From the NCBI GenBank assembly GCA_963763485.1, contig CAVXOW010000010.1:1-64000 (forward strand): a stretch of 64,000 nucleotides of DNA, read 5' to 3'. The notes beneath the pieces were generated by a model. It saw only the letters and a program-made list of their open reading frames with translations. It was not told the DNA's origin and searched no databases. Origin of the DNA: CAWCKS01 sp963763485 (GTDB lineage: Bacteria; Pseudomonadota; Alphaproteobacteria; Rhizobiales; Xanthobacteraceae). This document shows positions 31,001 through 38,541 of this stretch, piece after piece (the first letter of the stretch is position 1; each line of letters begins with the position of its first letter). Position numbers and translations under genes: made by a program.

Positions 31001-31480
31001 GCCACCCACGGCCTGGTTCCAGGCGAGCTCAATGGGCTGACGCAGCCGGCGCTGGCGCTGTCAGCGCCGGCGGTCGCCGGTGTCGAGGGCGATGGGCTCT
31101 TGACCATGGAAGAAATCCTGGGACTCAAGCTCGACGCCGACTGGGTGGTGCTATCGGCGTGCAACACTGGCGCGGCCGAGGGGGCGGGCGCCGAGGCCGC
31201 CTCAGGCCTCGGCCGGGCGTTCTTCTACGCCGGGACGCGGGCCATCCTCGTCACCAACTGGTCGGTGCATTCGCAATCGGCCAAGGACCTCGTGGCCAAT
31301 CTGTTCAAGCGTCAGGCCGACGACCCCGCGCTGACGCGCGGCGAAGCGTTGCGGCAAGCGATGGTCGCACTGATGGACGGGCCGGGCTATCTCGGCGCCG
31401 ACGGCAAGACCGAATTCGCCTACGCGCACCCGTTGTTCTGGGCGCCGTACAGCATCATTGGCGACGGGGGTAAGCGCTGA
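28040..31480 (+). CDS. secreted TPR-CHAT caspase-like protein
   Basis: About 1146 residues. An N-terminal signal-like hydrophobic stretch (MAFALLAIVGGARPASA) is followed by a short Cys-containing segment (CKDSVGVPIVRSC ... VKC ... VRAC). Roughly residues 120-640 are tetratricopeptide-like repeats (for example ARVSLDIQRTLGIGDDSQTS, EAAAAYADLDKAM). The C-terminal 400 residues are a CHAT domain with the caspase-type dyad: His990 in FATHG and Cys1041 in LSACNTG, plus the FYAGTRAILVTNWSV block. CHAT peptidases act after recruitment through TPR or other adaptors. The apparent export signal would place this one in the periplasm, which is not the usual location discussed for bacterial CHAT effectors. 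It stands alone. An alternative start lies at 28118. Confidence 0.85.
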   Translation: MISGTHAALPPSSTSRANTTKPFAISMAFALLAIVGGARPASALSMEQALASCKDSVGVPIVRSCMQGKKGDADFVKCRAAATPRVRACVMAALNAANGRANVPIAMHKDGEPKAAAVAPGNALPAGFVAPPRTIADIAAILDSEKPDPVALEKLKAAADDAPAKSLAGSSLANFYFNRGASRAFLGRTGDAVADGEKALSIAKSAGDEMFTHRIEQFVGLQHQSVGDLKSTLQMFQQMVRGSSSPQMEAWQLIADLNLMQAYIQVGDIPQAEGLLRRSTALIMTARTSGVPAWRQAYSIKGRAFEGFFEASRAVVLEARGQYREAEAAYKRAADFHRDAIPDFKNVENAMPEAQMLLGADTDLLHAVRMKARQGRLAEAEVDARSVLLSRLKAQGKYNPSTPRFVMGLANILIEEGRFEEAEKLARVSLDIQRTLGIGDDSQTSAQILSQLGAILTFQRKLPEAAAAYADLDKAMAKWEPQRREVLELNGSRIDALLGSGQIEAGLAAAQGLLKREIARVGEQHFDAASARGILAVALTRAGKDADAIREFRAALPILQAAARENADDDDATIMAGRSQRLQGIVEAYIKVLASTPAAGNAAATETFSLADSIRGHAVQQALAESSARASVKDPLLAELVRKEQDLSKQVTAQLGVLNNTLALPSAQRDDGGVKALNASIAKLRSDRDQARAEINKRFPAYADLVDPKPPSVDQVKATLVDGEAMLSFYFGHDASFVWAVPKDGAVAFAAINATSGDIESKVRKLREALEPQAAMISDIPPFDLKLGYELYSLLLQPVEAGWQQSKSLIVVTNGALGLLPLSLLPTAPATINTDDDPLFSSYRTVPWLARSHAVTMVPSSAALRTLRSLPPGKPGRGELVAFGDPLFSIEQAAEAAKAQGQVKVADAGGAATTRGMPLKRRSSPKLEGVDSAELAMLPRLPDTADELRSIAIALQADPAKVLNLGKDANEQAVKTMDLSGFKVIAFATHGLVPGELNGLTQPALALSAPAVAGVEGDGLLTMEEILGLKLDADWVVLSACNTGAAEGAGAEAASGLGRAFFYAGTRAILVTNWSVHSQSAKDLVANLFKRQADDPALTRGEALRQAMVALMDGPGYLGADGKTEFAYAHPLFWAPYSIIGDGGKR

Positions 31481-31731
31481 GCGCGCGCAGGTGTTGCCGG
31501 CCGACCTGATAGAACCCGGCGACTCGGAATGCGAAAGCGCGCGTTGAGGGCCGCAATGAACTCGCGTCGCTGCAGGGTCGACCCCCGCGCTGAGAAGCCA
31601 TCGTAGCGGCTCGAACCGGAACCTGGATAAGGGCGAGAGGCTGTTTTGCTACTGCAACATAAATGCTGGCCGATGACCGCTCAGGGTCAAAAGCGCCGTT
31701 TTGATCTTCTGCCAGCCACTTCCGGTCTATC

Positions 31732-33316
31732 GGATTGTGTTGCAAAACTTGGTTGCGCTGACCGGCGGGCTATTTTTTGCGCCCTTGCTCCGCTGTTCCG
31801 TTGAGGATTAGCGGTACTAACGCTTGGCGGAGGCCTAAGCCGGACAGGTAACTGCGAACGGTGGGGCGCGACCGAGCAACTTGACGAGCCGCTTCAGGTT
31901 CTGCGCGGTTGCGGTGAGCAGCACCTCATCCCTGGCGCCGCTCAGGCCTCGCAGTCGAAGGCGATCGAGCCTGAGGATACGCTTCATGTGCGCGAATTGC
32001 ACTCGACCTTCTTGCGCTCGCGGCGCGACTGCTGAAAAGCTTCCGTATCGGCCAACGCGCGGACACGGTCACGCACATCTTCGTTGAGGTCACGGGTGAT
32101 TTTGCGCACGATCGCCGTCGTGCACTTCGGCTTTAGAGAACACTGCGAGCAATCGCTCTTGCTGGCCCTGTAGTAAACGATGTGGCCTTGATCGATGTTG
32201 CCGGTGCTGGTGAGTTCTGCGCCACCCGGACAGGTGTAGATGTTGCGCTCCCGATCGAAGACGAAGTCAGCCCGGCTGAAAGTGCCATCTTGGCGCGCCG
32301 ACTTGTCCCACACCGGTACGTGAGGTGTGATGTTGCGATCCACCAGCCATTTGAGCAGCCTGACCGCACCATAAGCCGTATCGCCCGCGAGCCTCAGGGG
32401 CCGCAGATCGAAGCGGCGCGCAACACGCTCCACCATGGTCTGGGTGACGGCAATCTCCACGGCTCGGTTCGCACGAGTGCCCACGGCATCGAGGATGATC
32501 CCGGCCTTGTTGTTGATCAGGTAGTTGGCGTCGTAGGCAAAGAACGGGTCGACGCCCGGCCTGGCACCACGTTGCCTGCGGATCGGTGAGCGAGACTTCT
32601 TTGGGAGGCTTGCGTCGACGGCCACCTTCGCCTGAGCCGCCACCGTCTTCATCATGATCTTCATCGCCACGGGCGGCATCGAGGGATGCGAGGTACTCGC
32701 GAACCGCATGGGATGCCTGCTCTGCCTTCGGCCATGCAATCGGCTGGTCGCCGGGGACTGCTTCTTCTTATCTACATCCGCCTTGATCAAGCTCGCATCG
32801 ATCGAGAACGCTTCGCCTCCAACGAGCCCGGCGGCAATACACCTTGCCACGACTTCCTCGAAGACTCGCCGCAAGGCATCGCTCTCTCGGAAGCGTTCGG
32901 ATCGCGCACGGCAGAACACAGAATGATCGGGGATCCGGTCCTCAATGCCGAGCTTGCAAAACCACCTGTGGGCCAGGTTGACCTGGACTTCAGCGCAAAG
33001 CCGGCGCTCCGAGCGCAGTGCAAACACGTAGCCCACAATCAGCATCCGGATCATCAGCACCGGATCAATCGAAGGCCGACCCGTGTGTGAGTAATAAGGC
33101 GCCAACTCTCGGTGCACCCAGCTCAGGTCAAGCAAACTGTCGATCTGCCGCACCAGATGATCGGGTGGAACGACCGCGTCGAGATCAAACGCATAAAAGA
33201 ATTGGCCCTGACTGTTCCCACGCCGACCCATCATGCGCCGCTCCCGCCGATGCTCTTTGCAACCGACGAAATCACGGTTGGCGAGTCGCCTCAATCAGTG
33301 TTTTGCAACACAATCC
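31732..33316 (-). mobile_element. IS1182-type insertion sequence
   Basis: Terminal inverted repeats GGATTGTGTTGCAAAAC at 31732 and its complement ending at 33316 enclose about 1585 bp with one transposase gene on the minus strand. No clear target duplication is visible (CTATC on the left, CTCGA on the right). The right end interrupts a small gene downstream of a terminase-small-subunit-like frame. The continuation of that gene is not recognisable to the left of the element. Confidence 0.82.
31835..33234 (-). CDS. IS1182-type transposase, frameshifted
   Basis: About 465 residues expected. The N-terminal part (FFYAFDLDAVVPPDHLVRQIDSL, YYSHTGRPSIDPVLMIRMLI) and GGEAFSIDASLIKADVDKKK (first catalytic Asp) are typical of IS1182/IS5-like transposases. 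LRLAGDTAYGAVRLLKWLV holds the second Asp. A Cys-rich block (CSQCSLKPKC) precedes the C-terminus. The frame shifts near 32740 and back near 32555 (in between, another frame reads EYLASLDAARGDEDHDEDGG), and again near 31996, where one A is missing before the RILRLDRLRLRGL tail. If real, these indels make the transposase inactive. Confidence 0.85.
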
Positions 33317-33408
33317 CTCGAACAACGGACATCAGCGCGGTTGGTCCGGTTCATTACCTTCTGTTGCCAAGTCCACATTTCCGACTCGCGGTAGTCAGCC
33401 CTGCTCAT
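33317..33408 (-). pseudogene. 5' end of a gene cut by the IS1182 element
   Basis: Thirty codons starting ATG at 33408, inside the stop region of the preceding frame (ATGAGCAGGGCTGA), reading MSRADYRESEMWTWQQKVMN and ending at the inverted repeat. The overlap with a terminase-small-like frame suggests it is the start of a terminase large subunit or another phage gene, but 30 residues are too few to tell. Confidence 0.4.
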
Positions 33409-33793
33409 CGAGCGGCGGCTCACCGTGCTTGTCGGCCATCTGCTGGCAGATGTTGGCCATCTCGGTGCGTACCTCGAACACGACGCGCTCGATGTTGCGC
33501 CGGATCGCAAGGTCACCACGTGGCGCGCACCGCGCAGGCAAGCTCGACAACGCGGTCAGCACCACGCCGCAGATGCCGTCGATCAATTCGTTGACATCGT
33601 CCCGCTTCACCAACTCGCGGCGCTTCTCCATTAGGCGCAACTGTTATGTCCGCATCTGGGTTGCCAATTGGAAGCCATGCTGCCGAAGGGTGATGTCGGC
33701 TCGACTTCTGCGCGCGATTATCTTGATCAACGCGCGGCATCGGCTTACTTGCGCTTCCTCGACGTAACCTAGCCTGAAGACCGCGATTGGCAT
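33395..33793 (-). pseudogene. phage terminase small subunit-like remnant
   Basis: The clear part (33395-33640, MEKRRELVKRDDVNELIDGI then LTALSSLPARCAPRGDLAIRRNI) resembles the C-terminal half of Nu1-like terminase small subunits: a basic helix, an LVKRDDV segment and an SLPARC stretch. In the same frame upstream to 33793 is a second piece (MPIAVFRLGYVEEAQVSRCR ...) separated from it by one TAA at about 33644. It may therefore be one gene with a nonsense codon or an indel. Similarity is by pattern only. It is followed immediately by the gene cut by the IS. Confidence 0.45.
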
Positions 33794-34133
33794 GACAGGT
33801 GTCCTTTCGGACTCTGTCGGCTGGATTTGGACAGACCGCAATTCAGTCTTTACGTCGACGCCATTCGTAGGCACCCACCAAACCCGGCGTGCACGTTGCA
33901 GATTGAATTCGACGGCGGAAGTCGAGATCTCCAAAAGAAACATCCGTGTTCTTGCGCGTCGAAACGTCAAAGTCAACCTGAGGGCCCAACGCGCGCCCGG
34001 TGTTAGCCGGTCACATGGCAAGTGGCTTATGCGTCAAAGTTGTCCGCATAAACCGGGGGCTTTTGCAATCCGTGCTTCCCGGTCAAGCTGCTGGGAAGCG
34101 CATGGGACTGATGGGGTCAGGCGGCGCGGATCG
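33794..34133. other. intergenic stretch
   Basis: No gene supported. Frames present here are short and shadow-like. Confidence 0.35.
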
Positions 34134-34616
34134 CTAACGAATGCACGTTGCGCGAATTTGGCCGTAACCTGCGCAGGTCGAGCCGGGGCCCGAAAAGTGG
34201 CAAACGCCGATCATGTAAAAAATGGTCCAATCAGCAAAGGTTCTGAACCGCACTGTCGGCGATATCACAGTGTAATCTGAAGCCTTGACTTGGCCCGGCT
34301 CTAGATTTGTCTGCGACATCTGGAAGCTATTGATGCCGGGCGACTGATTTGTCACCTTGCTAATGCCGCCGGCAAGTTTCAGCACAGTCGGACTTCCCGT
34401 GAACGTAAAGCTCACAGCAGCCGCGATATCCCACGTTCCGGCGGGGACTTCGATGCTCGTGATCGTAGTGTCTTGCGCGTACGCAAGCGGGACGCCTCCA
34501 TCGTAACTGAGAACCTGATTGGCATAGTAGTCCCCCGGCGTACATTGAGCGTTAGCCGACGTGACGAACAACAGGGCGAACAGAACAATCCAGATCAGCC
34601 GTCCGCTGATACTCAT
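34134..34616 (-). CDS. secreted hypothetical protein
   Basis: 160 residues from the ATG at 34616. A signal peptide (MSISGRLIWIVLFALLFVTS, cleavage after ANA) is followed by a mature domain of beta-strand character with SIEVPAGTWDIAAAVSFTFT, reminiscent of small phage-tail or carbohydrate-binding-like beta sandwiches found in rhizobial genomes. Cys residues lie at the mature N-terminus and near the C-terminus. No catalytic motif. It is monocistronic. An upstream in-frame ATG at 34649 would break the signal peptide and is less likely. Confidence 0.75.
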   Translation of the reverse strand: MSISGRLIWIVLFALLFVTSANAQCTPGDYYANQVLSYDGGVPLAYAQDTTITSIEVPAGTWDIAAAVSFTFTGSPTVLKLAGGISKVTNQSPGINSFQMSQTNLEPGQVKASDYTVISPTVRFRTFADWTIFYMIGVCHFSGPGSTCAGYGQIRATCIR

Positions 34617-34918
34617 CACGCAACTCCAATTGTAGCGGGCTAATTTCACAACTTGCTAGGAAGGGCTTCGCAGTCTTCGGCCCTGTCTCTCAGACGCTTC
34701 GCGTGTTCCGCGTGTTTCGGCATGGGCCCGTATCGAGCCCAAACGAAAATCTGCCGTCAAGAATGGACGCCTTCGGATCGACAAATCTCGCTACTGGCTG
34801 TGTCGTTCTGGCCACATGTTTTGTGGGCCTTCGGCATCAGCGCAAACCGCTGCTGCGATCGAAACAGGCACGTACCGTCGGTGAGTAGCGGCGGTAAACC
34901 CAGTTGCTTCGCGGGGGC
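34617..34918. other. intergenic stretch
   Basis: No gene supported; small overlapping plus-strand frames have no protein-like character. Confidence 0.35.
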
Positions 34919-35171
34919 GAGCTGATCACCTTCCGCGATGCCGGCGACTACATCGCAAAGCTTCCAAAGCGAGATCACGCGCTCGGCCGGATTGGCAGCT
35001 TGCGATCAAGGATCTGATGCGAGCCGCGGCCGGTCACGGGCCTTGGAAATTGTTGTCGCGGATCGCGATCATGCACGCTTTGCACGGCAAGCCGGAGCCG
35101 CCGATCGGTAACCCCGACGACGTACCGCCGGCTCCGAAGTGGCGCATCCAGCGCAAGCGCGATCCCTGGCG
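34919..35171 (+). pseudogene. rhizobial small conserved protein, copy 1 (frameshifted)
   Basis: Two frames joined near 34985 give one small protein. The first piece, LITFRDAGDYIAKLPKRDHAL, is typical of a short conserved rhizobial protein family by recall. The second, WQLAIKDLMRAAAGHGPWKL then IAIMHALHGKPEPPIGNPDD, continues it. The core RAAAGHG.WKLLSRIAIMH and HGKPEPPIG is repeated in the second copy at 36211-36396. Function unknown. It is probably a decayed or mis-sequenced gene. Confidence 0.5.
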
Positions 35172-35337
35172 CGGGTCAATTCCACTGAATGGAATTGCTG
35201 AAACTTTCGGTAGCCTAATACGAAAAAGGCGGCCTCAATGGAGGATTGAGAAGAAGCAGGTGTCTTGCGTCACAAGGCAAACTGCTCGTTCAGAAAGATC
35301 GGAGGAGACGCGCGTTTTCATACCCCGGGGGGCGACC

Positions 35338-35538
35338 TTGGAGAAAGACGACATTGCTGGAATTTCGACCGACGAGCTCTGGAATTCGCATCTTGAGGTA
35401 AGCGAATTATTGAGGAAGCGGCTTACCGCAAAGCTGTCTGTCGTCGAACAGCGGCTGCGCGAGTTGGGGCCGGCTGCCCGACTTGGCCGTTCTTCCAAAA
35501 AGCGGCGGCTCCATAGAACTAGTCGGGCGCGGCGGTAA
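35338..35538 (+). CDS. truncated H-NS-like protein (N-terminal domain only)
   Basis: 67 residues from a TTG start at 35338. The frame is open further upstream into the copy-1 remnant, so the real start is uncertain. EKDDIAGISTDELWNSHLEV then LRKRLTAKLSVVEQRLREL matches the oligomerisation helix of rhizobial H-NS-family proteins (the usual pattern is ..S.DELW.LHEEV...L..RI..E...LE.RL..L). The C-terminal DNA-binding domain (expected ..Y.NP..P..TW.GRG..P..W) is absent: the product ends in a basic tail (RRLHRTSRARR). A truncated H-NS can act as a dominant-negative partner, but simple decay is equally possible. Confidence 0.55.
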   Translation: MEKDDIAGISTDELWNSHLEVSELLRKRLTAKLSVVEQRLRELGPAARLGRSSKKRRLHRTSRARR

Positions 35539-35585
35539 CGGCTGAGGAAGAGGTGGCTAGAGCCTAGGTGGATCAAGCGTGCAAA

Positions 35586-35644
35586 GAGGCCGCCTGCGGC
35601 GGCCTCCCGCCGCCGGCCGTATCGGGGGCGACGGCCGGCGGCGG
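35586..35644. repeat. two adjacent strong GC hairpins
   Basis: First hairpin: GAGGCCGCC TGC GGCGGCCTC (perfect 9-bp stem, 3-base loop). Directly after it, CCGCCGCCGGCCGT ... ACGGCCGGCGGCGG (14-bp stem, 10-base loop). There is no T-tract, so these look more like REP-type palindromes or an attenuating structure than an intrinsic terminator. They lie just after the truncated H-NS gene. Confidence 0.65.
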
Positions 35645-36210
35645 TCGTTAGGCATTACCCAGCTGCGGCGAAGCCCGCTGGCGCCGAAGTGGCGCGGCCG
35701 CGGGAAGAGCGATCCGTGGCGGTAACGGATACGCTCCACGAGGGGCGGCCCCGACCTGATGGGTTTGGGTGCGTGGACACAAGTCGGGGCCTGAGCGCGG
35801 TCGCTTTAGGGGATCCTACCGCGCCTGCCAGGCTAATTCGTTGCGACGCTGTTTGATCCTCGGTGCGAAAGTGCACCGGCTACTCGTTGGCGTTGCGATC
35901 TTTCACGCGCTTGAGCAGGCCACGCAGTCGCTCGGCTCGCGCCTTGGCCCTCTTTGCTGGGGGAGAGTTCCGCAACCAGGTCCCGCTCTATGGCGCGCTG
36001 CTCGATGGTTTCCGACTGTGGCACCTGCGGATGGCTTGCCGTGGTGGCGCTCCGAGCTTCCGTTCCGATCTGGAGCTCAGAATGCTGAGAGACAAAGTCA
36101 GTTTCAATCGACTAGTGAACATAGCTCCGATTGATTTTGGGAATGAGTAACTGAAGCCCGCGGCTCAACTTGCTCAAATTGCTCGCGACAAGCCGGCCCC
36201 GCGCTCGCCT
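35645..36210. other. intergenic stretch of about 565 bp
   Basis: Several overlapping short frames on both strands; none has recognisable protein character. Probably decayed accessory DNA. Confidence 0.35.
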
Positions 36211-36396
36211 TTGGACGTTCACCCGCTCGCCCTCGGCCTGCGAGCGGCGGCTGGTCACGGGTCTTGGAAATTGTTGTCGCGGATCGCGATTATGCACGTG
36301 CTGCACGGCAAGCCAGAGCCGCCAATTGGTGGCAATGAGGACGCGCCGAAATCGCTGAGATGGCAAAGCCAACGAAAGCGTAACCCATGGCGATGA
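36211..36396 (+). pseudogene. rhizobial small conserved protein, copy 2 (N-terminally incomplete)
   Basis: 61 codons. From about 36238 the product reads RAAAGHGSWKLLSRIAIMHV then LHGKPEPPIGGNEDAPKS and RWQSQRKRNPWR, nearly the same as copy 1 at 34919-35171. The LITFRDAGDYI N-terminus of the family is missing, so this is a partial paralogue. The two copies in the same orientation 1.2 kb apart could mark a duplication. Confidence 0.45.
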
Positions 36397-36436
36397 CCCA
36401 GCGCGATTAGAGGTGAGCTTCTCAAGGGAGGGGGCG

Positions 36437-36709
36437 ATGCCCTTAAATGATTATACAGACCCCGAGGCCGGTCTGGAATTTCCGCGTCTTCAGGTACGCA
36501 TCCACGAAAAGGAAGGCGCTACCTGCTGGGTTCAAATTTGGCTGCGGCCGCGATTGGGAGACAAACGCGAACTGCTAATGAACCAGAAGATTGGCGGCTC
36601 ATGGCGCGACGATTATGAGCTTGTCTGGAAATTTGCCGAACAACGAAAGGCGTTGGTTGAGCCTGACGACTTCGAGATTATCCCCCTCGATCCTCAGAAT
36701 TCAAACTGA
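36437..36709 (+). CDS. conserved hypothetical protein
   Basis: 90 residues from the ATG at 36437, preceded by a GGGAGGGGG ribosome-binding stretch; an in-frame ATG at 36413 is less likely. The composition is balanced with several Trp and a beta-rich middle (LQVRIHEKEGATCWVQIWLR). No signal peptide, membrane segment or known motif. It looks like a genuine small soluble protein; function unknown. Confidence 0.6.
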   Translation: MPLNDYTDPEAGLEFPRLQVRIHEKEGATCWVQIWLRPRLGDKRELLMNQKIGGSWRDDYELVWKFAEQRKALVEPDDFEIIPLDPQNSN

Positions 36710-37052
36710 GGCACTACCGAAAATCGGGTAGTGTCTGAGGAGATTGCGTGCTCTCGCAGTTTGTTGCTCGTGCGCCGCGTGGCGAAGGCATCCGCCCATT
36801 GCCGCATGATTTCGGCGCTGTTTTTCGAACGCGCATCGAAAGCTGGCGGCCACGAGAAATGCCCAGAACATCACACAGGAACCGGGATGATCACGAAGCT
36901 GGGAGTGGCGGGGCGTGTCGAGCGGTGATTGAATGATATCCAGCGGGCTGGCAAGGCCCGCTCCTCCAAAGCCCGCGCCCCGGTCGATGCCCTCATCAGG
37001 CCGGGGCTGCGGCTTCGGCGCTCTCTCGGACTGTGATCCTTCGTCGCGGGGA
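36710..37052. other. intergenic stretch
   Basis: No gene supported. It carries the upstream region of the small zinc-ribbon-like gene at 37053. Confidence 0.35.
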
Positions 37053-37262
37053 ATGCAGATGTCAGAGACTTCGACAGATCTCGCCCAACCTGGAATTCCA
37101 ATTCGTTTCTGTCCGCACTGCAAGAACCGTCCCATGGTCGTGATGGACGTGCTGCCGCGCATGCGAGCGCGCGATGGCATGGAAGTGAGGTTCGCGTGCA
37201 GCAACTGCGGGACCGGCGAGCGAGTGGTCGTCAAGCCTCCGGCGCAAGACAGCCTGGGTTGA
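37053..37262 (+). CDS. small zinc-ribbon-like protein
   Basis: 69 residues from the ATG at 37053. Two CxxC knuckles (FCPHCKNRPM ... FACSNCGTG) separated by about 27 residues form a likely rubredoxin-type zinc ribbon. The segment between them is basic and hydrophobic (VVMDVLPRMRARDGMEVR). Proteins like this are common orphans in Bradyrhizobium-type genomes. Role unknown; nucleic-acid or protein binding is possible. A longer start at 36933 would add a Pro-rich stretch with no coding look. Confidence 0.65.
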   Translation: MQMSETSTDLAQPGIPIRFCPHCKNRPMVVMDVLPRMRARDGMEVRFACSNCGTGERVVVKPPAQDSLG

Positions 37263-37551
37263 GGTTATTCTTTTCGCGCAGGCATTTGGCTTCCAGCCCG
37301 TCGGCGCTCATGCCAAATGTCGCCTTCTTGGCCTGCGGTAGGAGCGGCAAACCGCCAATAGCGCCCCGGTTGCCGATCCCTAAACCGCATAGCCGCTATT
37401 TTCCCGACTGAAGGCTGGATTTCGACCCAAAGGCCGGGATATTTGACACCCGTCCGACTCGAAGGTTCGGGACTGGCGCTCGCGCATGTCTCGGGAAGGG
37501 AGACTGGTTTTCCGCAAAGGACATGTGCAACTAGTAGACGGGGGAAGCGAC

Positions 37552-37935
37552 ATGAGACCATTTATGGTGCTGACAGCGGCACTCGTTTGCTCGACCGCCG
37601 CATTGGCCCAGAGCAGTCCACCGCCGAAAGGTCCGGTGCTGTATGGGGGTAAGCCGCTGGTCCAGGTGAAGCCAAGAGACACCACCGCGCGGGCCGTTCC
37701 GCGCGAGGCGGCCAAGCCGCAATCGGCGGCGGTGCGCCTGCAAGGTTGCCTCGATCTCGACGACGGCACCAAGGACCGGCTGAATTGCTACGACACAATT
37801 TATCCGCCCAAACCCAACCCGAAGGCGGCGGCCGCCAAGGGCGTCGCCGACTGCCGCTTCAAGAAGGAAGAGGACGACCGGCTCGCCTGCTTCAACGATT
37901 TTGCGGAACGTATCCCGAAGCTGCCGAAGTCATGA
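37552..37935 (+). CDS. secreted hypothetical protein with two Cys-pair repeats
   Basis: 127 residues. A signal peptide (MRPFMVLTAALVCSTAALAQ) is followed by a Pro/Lys-rich linker and two similar modules: RLQGCLDLDDGTKDRLNCYD and DCRFKKEEDDRLACFNDFAE. Each has Cys, about ten acidic or basic residues, then RL.C(Y/F).D, a known pattern in short periplasmic rhizobial proteins. The mature part is probably periplasmic. It ends 9 bp before the next gene, so the two may be cotranscribed. Confidence 0.75.
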   Translation: MRPFMVLTAALVCSTAALAQSSPPPKGPVLYGGKPLVQVKPRDTTARAVPREAAKPQSAAVRLQGCLDLDDGTKDRLNCYDTIYPPKPNPKAAAAKGVADCRFKKEEDDRLACFNDFAERIPKLPKS

Positions 37936-37944
37936 TCCGCTGAA

Positions 37945-38442
37945 ATGAGGTCACGTGTAGCCTTCGCTGTTGCCGCAACCTTGGCTTTGGGAGCGTTCCC
38001 TGGACATGCAGCAACGGTAGTGGCATTGGGCGCGAGCAATACGCGCGGCAAGGGGGTCGCGTCTGGTCAGGCCTATCCCGCTCAGCTCGAAGCAATCTTG
38101 CGGGCGCACGGAAAAAAGGTGAGCGTCGTCAACGCTGGCATCAACGGCGATACGACAGATAACATGCTTGCCCGAATGGATCATCTCATTTCGAACGATA
38201 CCAAAGTCGTTATCCTGCAGCCGGGCGGAAACGATCGGCGGAAGGGCAAGACTGACGAGCAGAGCAACGTCGACGCCATACGAGCCCGATTGACCGCGCG
38301 GGGGATCGCACTTGTCATGCTTTCGAACAACATGTTCAGCGGGAAGCCGCATCAACCCGACGGTCAACACCTGACACCGGAAGGCTATCATCAGCTTGCC
38401 GAGGAGTTGACAGCTTCGGTCGAGGGCGCATTGGGACGTTGA
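37945..38442 (+). CDS. SGNH/GDSL-type esterase (TesA-like), secreted
   Basis: 165 residues with a signal peptide (MRSRVAFAVAATLALGAFPG, cleavage after HAA). SGNH blocks are in order: VVALGASNTRGKGV (block I, Ser in GASN instead of GDS), NAGINGDTT (Gly block), LQPGGND (Asn block) and DGQHLTPEGYHQLAEEL (block V, Asp and His of the triad). This matches multifunctional lysophospholipase/thioesterase/arylesterase proteins of the TesA type, acting in the periplasm on ester lipids or acyl groups. It follows a secreted protein by 9 bp. Confidence 0.85.
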   Translation: MRSRVAFAVAATLALGAFPGHAATVVALGASNTRGKGVASGQAYPAQLEAILRAHGKKVSVVNAGINGDTTDNMLARMDHLISNDTKVVILQPGGNDRRKGKTDEQSNVDAIRARLTARGIALVMLSNNMFSGKPHQPDGQHLTPEGYHQLAEELTASVEGALGR

Positions 38443-38541
38443 GCTCGCAACGAGACGCCCTGCGTTCGGGCAATCCATGGTTTCCAAAATAAAGGCTCGA
38501 CGCCTCCAACACACCGGTTGGTTCTCAGGGAGTAGCGTTGC

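Noticed and set aside
35833..36150. Overlapping short frames on both strands after the H-NS-like gene
   Set aside because: Neither strand gives a protein-like product or a plausible start; left as decayed DNA.
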